Program-made: the position numbers and the translations under genes | Notes under the pieces: model-generated | Told to the model about the DNA's origin: nothing | Seen by the model: the letters and a program-made list of their open reading frames with translations, nothing else | Database searches by the model: none | From: Paracoccus sp. N5 | Lineage (GTDB): Bacteria > Pseudomonadota > Alphaproteobacteria > Rhodobacterales > Rhodobacteraceae | Length of the DNA stretch: 64,000 nt | Direction: 5' to 3' | Assembly: GCF_000371965.1 (NCBI RefSeq) | Contig: NZ_AQUO01000002.1 | Span: forward strand, 450,001-514,000 | In this document: positions 24,722 through 33,001 of the stretch, piece after piece | Position numbering within the stretch: the stretch's first letter is position 1 | Layout: each line of letters begins with the position of its first letter

Positions 24722-25666
24722 TCAGCCGCCGATGATCCCCTCGTCGCCGGACTTGCCGGCCTGCGGCGTTGCGCGCAGGTCGTTGTGGATGGCTGTCGCC
24801 GCGGTGACGGCCTGTCCCAAGGCCACGGCGATCTGGTTCAGCGAATGCACGACGTCTCCGGCGGCATAGATTCCCGGGACGCTGGTCTGCTGATGGGCGT
24901 CCACCCGGACATGCCCGAGATCGTCGCGGCGCATGTCGATGTCGCCGCCGCCCAGGTCGCCTCGCACCACATAGCCAAGCGCCGGATAGATCACGTCGAA
25001 AGCCGCCCGGCTACCATCGCGAAGCAGGGCAACATAGCCCTCGTCATCGGAGAGGATGCGGACGATGTCCTCGCAAAGTGTGATGTCGGCCTTGGCAGCA
25101 TCCGCCCGCAGCTTTGCCGTGCATTCTCCGGGTGGCCATGGCAGCAGCGAAACCCGCTGCGAATAGGTCCGCAGGAAGATCGCCTCGCGCAGCGCGTGGT
25201 CGTCCCGGCCCATGACGCCGATCCGCTTGCCCGTCGCCTCGTAGCCGTCGCAGACCGGGCAGACGCATAGCGTGCGGCGGGCGATGTTCTCATCGATCTC
25301 GGGCAGGTCGGGCAGGGTGTCCCGGACGCCGGTGGCAAGCAGCAGGCGCCGCGCCCGCAGCCGGACCGTGCCGCAGGTCGCGGCAAAGCCGCTGCCGTCG
25401 CGGATGATAGCGCTGACGCGGCCGTCGATGAAGTCCGCGCCGTAACGTGCCGCCTGCCGGCGCAACCGGTCCACCAACGCGCGGCCGCTGATGCCCTCGG
25501 GAAAGCCGGGGCAGTTGTTGAGGCAGGGAATCCGCAGCGCCCGGCCATCGCCCGCATCGGCGACCAGAACCCGTCTGCGGAACCGGCCGAGATAGACCGC
25601 GGCCAGCAGCCCGGCCGGTCCGCCGCCGACCACCAGGCAATCGACGTCTTCGGGCGCCGTGCTCAT
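24722..25666 (-). CDS. Thioredoxin-reductase-like NAD(P)/FAD oxidoreductase
   Basis: This 314-residue enzyme uses the ATG at 25666 (ten bases after AAAAGGAG); an ATG three codons earlier sits only one base from that site. FAD binding is shown by VVGGGPAGLLAAVYLGR (residues 12-28) and GIYAAGDVVHSLNQIAVALG near the C-terminus. The redox-active pair is CPVC at residues 136-139 in VCPVCDGYEATGKR. The NAD(P) motif is altered: IGVMGRDDHALREAIF replaces the usual GxGxxA. It may reduce a dedicated thioredoxin-like or peroxiredoxin partner rather than thioredoxin itself. It is divergent from the MBL-fold gene, and both have their own EcfG-like motif, so it is probably stress-induced. Confidence 0.88.
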   Translation of the reverse strand: MSTAPEDVDCLVVGGGPAGLLAAVYLGRFRRRVLVADAGDGRALRIPCLNNCPGFPEGISGRALVDRLRRQAARYGADFIDGRVSAIIRDGSGFAATCGTVRLRARRLLLATGVRDTLPDLPEIDENIARRTLCVCPVCDGYEATGKRIGVMGRDDHALREAIFLRTYSQRVSLLPWPPGECTAKLRADAAKADITLCEDIVRILSDDEGYVALLRDGSRAAFDVIYPALGYVVRGDLGGGDIDMRRDDLGHVRVDAHQQTSVPGIYAAGDVVHSLNQIAVALGQAVTAATAIHNDLRATPQAGKSGDEGIIGG

Positions 25667-25707
25667 GTCGCCCATGCTCCTTTTCCTTGTTCCTGCAAGG
25701 CGGTTGC

Positions 25708-25732
25708 AACCCGCGACGGCGGCGAAAGTTCC
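25708..25732 (-). promoter_or_regulatory. EcfG-like promoter motif for oxidoreductase
   Basis: On the minus strand GGAAC (25732-25728), 16 bases, then GGTT (25711-25708), 42 bases upstream of the ATG at 25666. It is an exact match to the spacing and bases of the plus-strand copies, in the opposite orientation to the one at 25793. Confidence 0.6.
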
Positions 25733-25792
25733 CGCTGCCGCTTCTGCTCGATGCCGGTCCGGCCGCCCGGGCCTGCCGAATCCGGGGCGCCG

Positions 25793-25817
25793 GGAACAAT
25801 CGCGGGCGCAAAGGGTT
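25793..25817 (+). promoter_or_regulatory. EcfG-like promoter motif for MBL-fold gene
   Basis: GGAAC (25793-25797), 16 bases, then GGTT (25814-25817), 49 bases before the ATG at 25866. With the minus-strand copy at 25708-25732 it makes a back-to-back pair of stress promoters only 60 bases apart. Confidence 0.62.
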
Positions 25818-25865
25818 CAGTCGGCCTCGCCAAGCCCTCGTCCAAGATCCTGAGGAGAACGAAGC

Positions 25866-26747
25866 ATGAGCAGCCAGATCCCGCTTGACGCCGCCTGCCT
25901 TGCCCCGGTCAGCGACCTGGGCGACGGGCTGAACAGCCTGACGGACGACCTAGCCTGCCTGCGCCTGTCGATCGTCAATTGCGTCTTTTACGGTCGGCCC
26001 GGCGACGGGGACTGGGTGCTGGTCGATACCGGCCTGTCCACGTCGACCAGCACGATACGCGACCGGGCCGAGCGGCGCTTCGGGTCGGGCAAGCGGCCGG
26101 CGGCCATCATCCTGACGCATGGCCATTTCGATCATGTCGGCTCGGCAGCCACCCTGGCCGAGGAATGGGACGTGCCCGTCCATGCCCATCTGCTGGAATT
26201 TCCCTATCTGAACGGGTCCGCGTCCTATCCGTCGGCGGATCCCTGGGTCGGAGGAGGGCTGATGGCGCTGCTGTCGCCGCTTTATCCTCGAGATCCCGTC
26301 GATCTGGGTGCGCGTCTGCAGGCGCTTCCCCCGGACGGGACGGTGCCCGGAATGCCCGGATGGCGCTGGCTTCACACGCCCGGCCATGCACCGGGGCATG
26401 TTTCGCTGTGGCGCGAGGCGGATCGCAGCCTGATCGCGGGCGATGCGGTGATCGCCACCGGCCAGGAGTCCGCTTACGAGGTCATGGTCCAGCAGCCCGA
26501 GATGCACGGGCCGCCGCGCTATTTCACCCCCGACTGGGACGCGGCGCGGAGCTCGGCGCAACAATTGGCCGCGCTCGAGCCGCAGCTTCTGATGACGGGT
26601 CATGGGCCGGCGCTGGCAGGCGCGGGAATGCGCGAGGCCCTGCATCGGCTGGCGCGGGATTTCGACCGCATCGCCATGCCCGCAAGCGGCCGCTATGCCC
26701 GCAATCCGGCCACGGTCGAAAACGGCGACATCTATCGCGATCCTTGA
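25866..26747 (+). CDS. Metallo-beta-lactamase-fold hydrolase
   Basis: This 293-residue protein starts at the ATG after GAGGAGAACGAAGC. It carries the dinuclear-metal signature LTHGHFDHVGS at residues 83-93 (H85, H87, D89, H90), followed by HTPGHAPGHVSLW, LIAGDAVIATG and LMTGHGPALAG, which provide the remaining His and Asp ligands. The layout matches glyoxalase II/quorum-quencher-like hydrolases acting on thioesters or lactones; the substrate is not determined. No signal peptide is seen. It heads a probable operon with the epimerase and DUF2269 genes. Confidence 0.88.
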   Translation: MSSQIPLDAACLAPVSDLGDGLNSLTDDLACLRLSIVNCVFYGRPGDGDWVLVDTGLSTSTSTIRDRAERRFGSGKRPAAIILTHGHFDHVGSAATLAEEWDVPVHAHLLEFPYLNGSASYPSADPWVGGGLMALLSPLYPRDPVDLGARLQALPPDGTVPGMPGWRWLHTPGHAPGHVSLWREADRSLIAGDAVIATGQESAYEVMVQQPEMHGPPRYFTPDWDAARSSAQQLAALEPQLLMTGHGPALAGAGMREALHRLARDFDRIAMPASGRYARNPATVENGDIYRDP

Positions 26748-26759
26748 CGGGAGACAGAG

Positions 26760-26831
26760 ATGACCCTCGATAACGCCCCAGGACAAGCCAGGTCGGTTCC
26801 TCCGCTGCCTCCATTCGCCGGTGCGCCATGA
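26760..26831 (+). CDS. Possible 23-residue coupled peptide
   Basis: A short frame starts at ATG 26760 after GGGAGACAGAG and reads MTLDNAPGQARSVPPLPPFA plus three residues, ending in a TGA that overlaps the next gene's ATG (ATGA). Spacing and overlaps suggest it keeps ribosomes moving from the MBL-fold gene to the epimerase gene. The peptide is Pro-rich with no recognisable function and may be a mere translational relay. Confidence 0.35.
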   Translation: MTLDNAPGQARSVPPLPPFAGAP

Positions 26832-28117
26832 AGGTGCTGGTGACAGGGGCGACCGGGCTGATCGGGCAAAGCGTCTGCGCCCGGCTTGCGGCCGATGGCC
26901 ATGTCGTGGTGGGTGCAAGCCGCAGCCGGCATCCGTCCCGCTTTGGGGCCGTGTCGCAATGGGTGCGGGTGGATTTCGGGCAGGCGGGCACCCCCGAGGC
27001 CTGGCTGCCGCATCTGCATGGCATCGACGCGGTGGTGAACTGCGTCGGCGTGCTTCAAGACAACGCGCGCGAGGATACCGCCGCCGCCCATGCCAGCGGG
27101 GCCGCGGCGCTGTTTCGCGCCTGCGCGGCATCCGGCGTGCGGCGGGTGGTGCATTTCTCGGCCATCGGCGTGGATCGGCACCAGGCCTCGGCCTTTTCGG
27201 CCAGCAAGATCGAGGGCGACAGGGCGCTGATGGCGCTGGATCTCGATTGGGTCATCCTGCGGCCCTCGGTCGTGCTGGGCGGCCCGGTCTTCGGTGCCAG
27301 CGCGCTGATCCGCGGCCTGGCGGCGCTTCCGGTTCTGCCGGTGATGCCCGACACCGGCCCCTTGCAGGTGGTGGCGCTGGAGGATGTCGCCGAGACCGTG
27401 GCCCTGCTTGTCCGGCCCGACAGCCCGGCGCGGGTGGCGCTAGAACTGGCCGGGCCCGAGCGGCTGTCCTTTGCCGAGGTGGTCGCGCTTCATCGCGCCT
27501 GGCTCGGCTGGCGCCCGGCCAGGCCACTGGCGCTGCCGGGCTGGGCGGCGGGCCTGCTCTATCGGCTGGGCGATCTGGCCGGCCTGCTGGGCTGGCGCCC
27601 GCCGCTGCGCAGCACCGCCCGCCGCGAGATCCGGCACGGCGCCGTCGGCGACCCGGAGCCCTGGACGCGGATCACCGGCATCCGGCCGCGCAGCCTGGCC
27701 GAGTCCTTGCGGCTGCGCCCGGCGACGGTCCAGGACCGCTGGTTCGCCGGGCTCTATTGCATCAAGCCGGTGCTGTTCGTGGTGCTGGTGCTGTTCTGGA
27801 TGCTGACGGCAGTGATTTCGCTGACCACCGGTTTCGGGAACGGGCTGGAACTGATGCATCGCGCCCAGACCGGAGCCCTGGCCGGGCCGGGCGTGGTGGC
27901 GGGGGCGCTGGCCGACGGCGCCATCGGGCTGGCGATCGCCTGGCGGCCCACGGCGCGGCGCGGGCTGTGGGCGGCGATCGCGCTGTCCTGCTTCTATATC
28001 GTTACCGGCACCCTGCTGCTGCCCGAATTGTGGAATGAGCCATTGGGCCCCTTGCTGAAGATCTGGCCGATCCTGGTCGCGCATTTCGTCGCGCTGGCGA
28101 TCCTGGACGAACGCTGA
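26828..28117 (+). CDS. NmrA/epimerase-like SDR fused to DoxX-like membrane domain
   Basis: This 429-residue protein has an N-terminal Rossmann fold with MKVLVTGATGLIGQSVCARL (extended/atypical SDR nucleotide motif TGxxGxxG) and continues as an NAD(P)-dependent sugar-epimerase/NmrA-type domain to about residue 290 (VVNCVGVLQDN, RPSVVLGGPVFGAS). From about 305 four hydrophobic segments follow (YCIKPVLFVVLVLFWMLTAV, GVVAGALADGAIGLAIAW, WAAIALSCFYIVTGTLLL, ILVAHFVALAIL), typical of a DoxX-like C-terminal extension. The active-site YxxxK of classical SDRs is replaced by FSASK. It is likely a membrane-anchored redox or NAD-sensing protein. The stop overlaps the DUF2269 start (TGATG). Confidence 0.85.
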   Translation: MKVLVTGATGLIGQSVCARLAADGHVVVGASRSRHPSRFGAVSQWVRVDFGQAGTPEAWLPHLHGIDAVVNCVGVLQDNAREDTAAAHASGAAALFRACAASGVRRVVHFSAIGVDRHQASAFSASKIEGDRALMALDLDWVILRPSVVLGGPVFGASALIRGLAALPVLPVMPDTGPLQVVALEDVAETVALLVRPDSPARVALELAGPERLSFAEVVALHRAWLGWRPARPLALPGWAAGLLYRLGDLAGLLGWRPPLRSTARREIRHGAVGDPEPWTRITGIRPRSLAESLRLRPATVQDRWFAGLYCIKPVLFVVLVLFWMLTAVISLTTGFGNGLELMHRAQTGALAGPGVVAGALADGAIGLAIAWRPTARRGLWAAIALSCFYIVTGTLLLPELWNEPLGPLLKIWPILVAHFVALAILDER

Positions 28118-28590
28118 TGCTGTATTTCATCCTGAAATACCTGCATATCGTCGGCGCCTCGGTTCTGCTGGGAACCGGGGCGGGCATCGCCTTCTTCATG
28201 CTGCTGGCACATCTTTCCGGCGACCGGGTGCTGATCGCGGGGGTGGCGCGCATCGTCGTCATCGCGGATTTCCTGTTCACCGCCACTGCCGTCGTCGCGC
28301 AGCCCGTGACGGGATTCGCGCTGGTCTGGTACGTGGGATATGGGCTGGGCGAGCACTGGATCGTGCTGTCGCTTTTTCTCTATCTGGTGACCGGGGCCTT
28401 CTGGGTGCCGGTGGTCTGGATCCAGATGCAGATGCGCGACCTCGCGCTGGCCGCGCTGCGAGACGGGGGCGCGCTGCCGCCGCGCTATTTCCGGCTGTTC
28501 CGCACCTGGTTCGTCTTCGGCTTTCCGGCCTTCGCCGCCGTCCTGGGCATCCTGTGGCTGATGATCGCGCGGCCGCAGCAGATCTGGTAG
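28117..28590 (+). CDS. DUF2269 family integral membrane protein
   Basis: This 157-residue protein has four membrane segments and the family opening KYLHIVGASVLLGTGAGIAF (residues 7-26). Conserved features include His10 in the first helix and the charged end of the cytoplasmic loop (QMQMRDLALAALRDG). DUF2269 proteins have no established function but often sit beside DoxX-like/SDR fusions, as here, which suggests a two-component membrane redox unit. Translation is coupled by the TGATG overlap with the preceding gene. Confidence 0.85.
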   Translation: MLYFILKYLHIVGASVLLGTGAGIAFFMLLAHLSGDRVLIAGVARIVVIADFLFTATAVVAQPVTGFALVWYVGYGLGEHWIVLSLFLYLVTGAFWVPVVWIQMQMRDLALAALRDGGALPPRYFRLFRTWFVFGFPAFAAVLGILWLMIARPQQIW

Positions 28591-28652
28591 CCATGCCCGC
28601 GCGGCGGGATCCCCCAAGGATTGTCCCGGTTGGACGCGGCCTGCGATTGCCG

Positions 28653-28677
28653 GGAACATTTCGACCGGGCCGTGGTT
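28653..28677 (+). promoter_or_regulatory. EcfG-like promoter motif for dihaem peroxidase-like gene
   Basis: GGAAC (28653-28657), 16 bases, then GGTT (28674-28677), 38 bases before the ATG at 28715. Same bases and spacing as the other copies in this region. Confidence 0.62.
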
Positions 28678-28714
28678 AGGGCGCCCATCTGACGCACACC
28701 GGGGAGGGGAAGTC

Positions 28715-30109
28715 ATGTCGGCCCGTCACGCATTCGTCCTGCTTTGCGCCGCCAGCCTGGCCGGCATCTCTTCGGTCAAGGCCGATCCGCTGCCGCCCGA
28801 TGCAACCTACCGGCCCTTGCCCACGATGCCCCTGTCCAGGGCCAAGGCGGTGGACGAGGCGCAAAAGCCCCAGGTGATGGAACGCCAGCGCGCGCTGCTG
28901 GAGCAGCGCTACGACCTCTCGGATCGGCCCCGGCAGGGCATGATGATGTCGGGCGGCACCAAGCCGGTCCAGGACGGCGTGCGGGTCCGGCTGCCCGAGG
29001 GCGGCAGCTGGGACGCGCTGGCCACCATGGCGCCCGCCGAGATCCGCGAGCAGGGCCTGTTGCCGCAGGGCTTCCTGCCGCTTCCGCATGTCAAGCAGGC
29101 GACCGGCGGCCAGGTCTTCCCCGCGCTGCAGATCGACGCGATCGCGCAACAGGAACAGCGCGATCTGCGCCGTTTCGACGTCGAAGCCGACCTGCCCGTC
29201 CACCTGACGCCGGAATTCCCGCCGCCGATCTTCCTGACCACGCAGCCGCAGCTGGGCGATGTCTCGCGCGGCGAGCTGCTGACCATCCGCAATTATTACG
29301 AGATCATGAATGGTCTCATCACCCCGGTGCAGATGGAGGGGTTGCGGCTGCTGCTGACGCCTTTCCCGCAGGAGGAATTCAACCAGACCGAGGATCGCAA
29401 GGTCGCCCAGCCCAGCCTGGGCGTGGCCTGCCTGGACTGCCATTCGAATTTCCACAGCAATGCGGCGTTTCACCTGACCCCGGACGTGCGGCCGCAGGCC
29501 AACCGCTTCCGCCTGGACACCACCAGCCTGCGGGGCATGTTCAACCAGCAGATCCACGGCTCGAAACGCTCGCTGCGCTCGATCGAGGATTTCACCGAAT
29601 TCGAGCAGCGCACCGCCTATTTCAACGGCGACCATGTCAGCGCCACCCGCAAGGGCGTGAACCTGCCCGACCGGCCGAACCAGGTGGCGATGATGGCGCA
29701 GATGCAGAACATCATCGACTTTCCGCCGGCGCCGAAGCTCGACCCGTTCGGCCGGCTCGACCCGGCGCTGGCCAGCGAAAGCGAGCTGGCGGGCGAACAG
29801 GTCTTCCTGGGCAAGGGCCGCTGCGCCGAATGCCATCGCCCCGAGACCGCCTTCATGGACAACCAGATGCACGACCTGAAGCTGGAGCGTTTCTACAAGC
29901 CGGGTCAGGTCGTCAACGACATGGTGACGCTGCCGGACGGGCCGATCAAGACCTTCACCCTGCGCGGCATCAAGGATTCGCCGCCCTATCTGCATGACGG
30001 CCGGCTGCTGACCCTGGCCGACACGGTCGAATATTTCAACCTCGTCCTCGGCACCCGGCTGACCCAGGACGAAAAGGACGACCTGCTTGCCTATCTGCTG
30101 ACCCTGTGA
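28715..30109 (+). CDS. Secreted dihaem cytochrome c peroxidase-like protein
   Basis: This 464-residue protein has a signal peptide (SARHAFVLLCAASLAGISSV, cleavage near VKA-DP) and two c-type haem motifs, C239-LD-C242-H243 (ACLDCHSNFHSN) and C370-AE-C373-H374 (GRCAECHRPETAF). The second lies in the typical EQVFLGKGRCAECH context and is followed by FTLRGIKDSPPYLHDGRLLT, a hallmark of the CcpA/MauG superfamily C-terminal domain. It would act in the periplasm, either reducing hydrogen peroxide with electrons from a cytochrome or copper protein, or oxidising a protein or small substrate as MauG relatives do. The long N-terminal part (30-230) without haem is unusual for short CcpA. The EcfG-like promoter fits oxidative-stress induction. 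Confidence 0.87.
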   Translation: MSARHAFVLLCAASLAGISSVKADPLPPDATYRPLPTMPLSRAKAVDEAQKPQVMERQRALLEQRYDLSDRPRQGMMMSGGTKPVQDGVRVRLPEGGSWDALATMAPAEIREQGLLPQGFLPLPHVKQATGGQVFPALQIDAIAQQEQRDLRRFDVEADLPVHLTPEFPPPIFLTTQPQLGDVSRGELLTIRNYYEIMNGLITPVQMEGLRLLLTPFPQEEFNQTEDRKVAQPSLGVACLDCHSNFHSNAAFHLTPDVRPQANRFRLDTTSLRGMFNQQIHGSKRSLRSIEDFTEFEQRTAYFNGDHVSATRKGVNLPDRPNQVAMMAQMQNIIDFPPAPKLDPFGRLDPALASESELAGEQVFLGKGRCAECHRPETAFMDNQMHDLKLERFYKPGQVVNDMVTLPDGPIKTFTLRGIKDSPPYLHDGRLLTLADTVEYFNLVLGTRLTQDEKDDLLAYLLTL

Positions 30110-30120
30110 CGGAGGACATC

Positions 30121-30708
30121 ATGACACGCATTGCCGCTTTTCTGCTGGGCGCTGCACTGACTGCCGCTCCGGCCCTGGCCCAGATCGGCAATCCCGCCGG
30201 CATGGCCCCCGATACGCGGCTGAACGAGCCGGGCAAGCCCGCGCCGCACCAGACGAATACCCAGGATCGCCTGTTCGCGCAGCTTGCCGCCGCGGGCGGC
30301 CTGGCCGAGGTGCAGCTGGGCGAAATGGCGCGCGACAAGGCCGAGGCCGGGGGTGTGCGGGATTTTGCCGCGATGCTGGTCGAGGACCACGGCACGGCGA
30401 ATGCCCGGCTGGCCGAACTGGCCGAGGCTGTGCGCATTCCCCTGCCGCAGGAGCTGGCCCCCGATCAGCAGGCGTTGCGCGAACGGCTGGAGGCGGCCGA
30501 GGGGACGGCCTTCGATCTGGCCTATGTCCGCGCGCAGGTCGTCGAGCATCAGAAAACCGCGCAGCTTCTGGCCTGGGAGGTCGGGCAGGGCCAGGACGGC
30601 GAGATGCAGCGCTTCGCGGCCGAGCTGCTGCCGGTGGTGCTGGGCCATCTGGAACAGGCGCAGCGCCTGAATGCGGAATTGAGCGGGGCCGGCGGCCCGG
30701 CACGCTGA
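30121..30708 (+). CDS. DUF4142 secreted protein
   Basis: This 195-residue protein starts at the ATG at 30121, 12 bases after the previous stop and behind GGAGG, so it is in the same operon as the peroxidase-like gene. It has a signal peptide (TRIAAFLLGAALTAAPALA, cleavage ALA-Q). The mature part is a four-helix bundle of the ferritin-like DUF4142 type: LFAQLAAAGGLAEVQLGEMA, GVRDFAAMLVEDHGTANARL and VRAQVVEHQKTAQLLAWEVG carry the conserved E/D-H pairs. DUF4142 proteins are often induced by stationary phase and oxidative stress; no enzyme activity is known. Confidence 0.87.
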   Translation: MTRIAAFLLGAALTAAPALAQIGNPAGMAPDTRLNEPGKPAPHQTNTQDRLFAQLAAAGGLAEVQLGEMARDKAEAGGVRDFAAMLVEDHGTANARLAELAEAVRIPLPQELAPDQQALRERLEAAEGTAFDLAYVRAQVVEHQKTAQLLAWEVGQGQDGEMQRFAAELLPVVLGHLEQAQRLNAELSGAGGPAR

Positions 30709-30712
30709 GCAA

Positions 30713-30733
30713 GCCGCGCGCGACCCGCGCGGC
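30713..30733 (+). terminator. Hairpin downstream of DUF4142 gene
   Basis: GCCGCGCG (30713-30720) and CGCGCGGC (30726-30733) form a perfect 8-bp stem around CGACC, five bases after the DUF4142 stop and 18 bases before the SDR start. It could terminate or attenuate transcription into the SDR gene. Confidence 0.6.
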
Positions 30734-30751
30734 ACGAAGGAGGACGGTTTC

Positions 30752-31543
30752 ATGACACGACTTGCCCTGGTGACCGGCGCATCCAGCGGGATCGGACTGG
30801 AGCTGGCGCGCTGCTGCGCCCGCGACGGGCTGGACCTGATCCTGGCCGCCGACGAGCCCGAGATCGAGGATGCCGCCGCGGAAATCCGCGCCATGGGACG
30901 CGAGGCGAAGGCCCTGCAGGGCGATCTCTCGGACCCGGCGGCGGTCGATCGGCTGATCGAACTGGCGGGCGCACGGCCCGTCGATTTCCTGCTCGCCAAT
31001 GCCGGCCGCGGGCTGGGCCATGCCTTCATCGACCAGGACTGGCAGCAGGCGCGCCATGTGATCGACACCAATATCGTCGGCACGCTTTACCTGGTGCAGC
31101 GCATCGCGCGCGACATGGTCCGGCGCGGCAGCGGCCGCATCCTGCTGACCGGTTCGATTGCCGGTTTCATGCCGGGCACCTTCCAGGCGGTCTACAATGC
31201 CAGCAAGGCGTTCATCGATTCCTTCGCCATCGCGCTTCGCCACGAATTGCAGGACAGCGGTGTCAGCGTGACGCTGCTGATGCCCGGCGCGACCGAAACG
31301 CGCTTCTTCCAGCGTGCCGGCCTGCTCGACACCCGGATCGGCCAGGCCCGGAAAGCCGATGCCGCGGCGGTGGCCGAGGCCGGCTTCAAGGCGATGATGG
31401 CCGGCGAGGAGCAGATCGTCACCGGCTGGAAGAACAGGATGCAGGTCGCGGCGGCGCATGTGACGCCCGCCGGCATGCTTGCCGAGCAGCATCGCCGCAT
31501 GGCCGAGCCGAACTCGGGGCAGGAGAGCGAAGAGGAGGGGTGA
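30752..31543 (+). CDS. Short-chain dehydrogenase/reductase
   Basis: This 263-residue classical SDR starts after AAGGAGGACGG. The nucleotide-binding motif TGASSGIGLEL is at residues 8-18, the structural NAG at 87-90 (LLANAGRG), the catalytic Ser in LLTGSIAGFMPG and the YxxxK pair in AVYNASKAFIDS. NAD(P)-dependent oxidation or reduction of an alcohol/ketone is expected; the substrate is unknown. It is the last gene of the stress-type region before the decayed insertion sequence. Confidence 0.9.
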   Translation: MTRLALVTGASSGIGLELARCCARDGLDLILAADEPEIEDAAAEIRAMGREAKALQGDLSDPAAVDRLIELAGARPVDFLLANAGRGLGHAFIDQDWQQARHVIDTNIVGTLYLVQRIARDMVRRGSGRILLTGSIAGFMPGTFQAVYNASKAFIDSFAIALRHELQDSGVSVTLLMPGATETRFFQRAGLLDTRIGQARKADAAAVAEAGFKAMMAGEEQIVTGWKNRMQVAAAHVTPAGMLAEQHRRMAEPNSGQESEEEG

Positions 31544-31659
31544 CTCTCCGCCTTCAGCACCCATGGCGCGGATCTTGGGTTGTGATTTGAAGAAACCGGC
31601 GAAGGCGCTTGCGGAGGAGGTGGGGAAGGACATTCGACGGCAGACGGGCGCCGCTTCCC

Positions 31660-32340
31660 GGCCGAGGACAGGATCCGTGACGACAGCATCGCCGATTGCG
31701 CCGCGAGGAGGGCATCGCCCAGACTACCCTTGGTCGAAAGAGTTCATCGAGGGAGGCGTAAGCCGCCGCCGGTTCGAGGGCAACGCCGAACGGCAAGCGG
31801 GGTCAGGCCGACGACCGCCCGTGCCGCGACTATCGGCGAGGTGCAGGATCAGCACGGCGAAACCCGCGCCCTGAAAGAATGCGTGACCGACTCGATGCTG
31901 GAAAACGGCTGCTCAAGAAAGGCATATTGCCTCCGTCAAGATCATCGGCTGGGGCTGGGTGTATCGGTCGACCGTGCTCGACGACTTCTCCCGTTATGTC
32001 ATGGCATGGAAGCCGTGCACCATAATGCGGGCCGGCGACGCCCGACACGCTCGAACTGGCTCTCGAAGCCTCGGGCCGTTCGCCTGCCAAGCTCGTGCAA
32101 GCCGAGGCCGCTCAGCAACAAATGGCCCGAGCTCTATCGCCGAGGAACCGGCCGAATGGATCGGCACCAAGGGCATGAGCCATGTGCGCTGCCCCGATAC
32201 ATTCTCGGAAAGGCAGGAGCGCTGGCACCAGGCCCGCCAGAACCGCATCCTGCTGGAAAACTGCTTCCCGCCCGGTGACCTCGAAGCCCGGATCGGAGCC
32301 TTTTCGACGAGGCAGATAACCTCATCAACAGCGCGATAGG
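31660..32340 (+). mobile_element. Degraded IS3-family insertion sequence
   Basis: Fragments of both IS3-family transposase genes survive in scattered frames. OrfA remains at about 31680-31925: it includes SPRLPLVERVHRGRRKP-type sequence and GEVQDQHGETRALKECVTDS, where intact relatives have a Glu/Leu-rich leucine-zipper segment. OrfB (integrase core) remains at about 31930-32330: GWGWVYRSTVLDDFSRYVMA contains the region of the second catalytic Asp, and IAEEPAEWIGTKGMSHVRC and QERWHQARQNRILLENCFPP follow two frames away. Multiple frameshifts and missing parts make it inactive. Terminal inverted repeats were not found. Confidence 0.75.
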
Positions 32341-33001
32341 GTCAACGGAAAGCCATCGCGCATTGGCGCTTGCGACACCGAACGCTCGCTGCATGACGTC
32401 AACCCCCAAGGCGAAGTCCGCACTCCGCCGATTCACGACGCGATCTGCGCCAAATGTTCTGAGGACGGACAAGTCCCACGAACGGTGCCGTCGTGCAGGG
32501 GGTATTGCAGGAGATAGGCTTGTCCGGAACCCCGCAGGAACCTGACAGGACAGGAAAGGCTCGTGTGGCGTCTCAGGAGCCTCGGCGGGCTGGGCAATTT
32601 GGCGCTTGAAAAGTGAGTGATCAGAGGCTTGCGTGCAGCCCCGCCATTATCCGGGCAGGCATGCCCATCCATCGCTTCGGCGGGCCATGCTCCCGAGCCG
32701 CGCCACAATCCCTTGCGATTGACGCTTGGGGCGCATGACAGGCGGTTTGCCATGGTTCCTGGAAGAGAAGGGGCGCAGGCGCTCCTTTCGGTCAACCGGA
32801 AAGGTTGCTCATCCTCGCCTCTGTCAAATCCCGCAACCTCTGTTCCCGCTGCGGAGATGACCGCGGGTCGAACAAAGGCTTTTGCGGCGGCCATCGGTCT
32901 GCGAGCCGACGCCCCCGGCGGCATCATGCCGCAGCGGCGCGGCTTGGCGCGCTATTGACCGGACCGGCCTTTCCGCCAAGCTGGAACGGCCGCGGCATCC
33001 G
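32341..33001. other. Non-coding flank of the decayed insertion sequence
   Basis: Between the transposase remnant and the GlxA-type regulator no frame has convincing codon use. Short frames (for example 32617-32958) are Arg/Ser/Pro-rich and start without ribosome-binding sites. The region probably holds IS debris and, near its right end, the promoter of the regulator. Confidence 0.5.
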
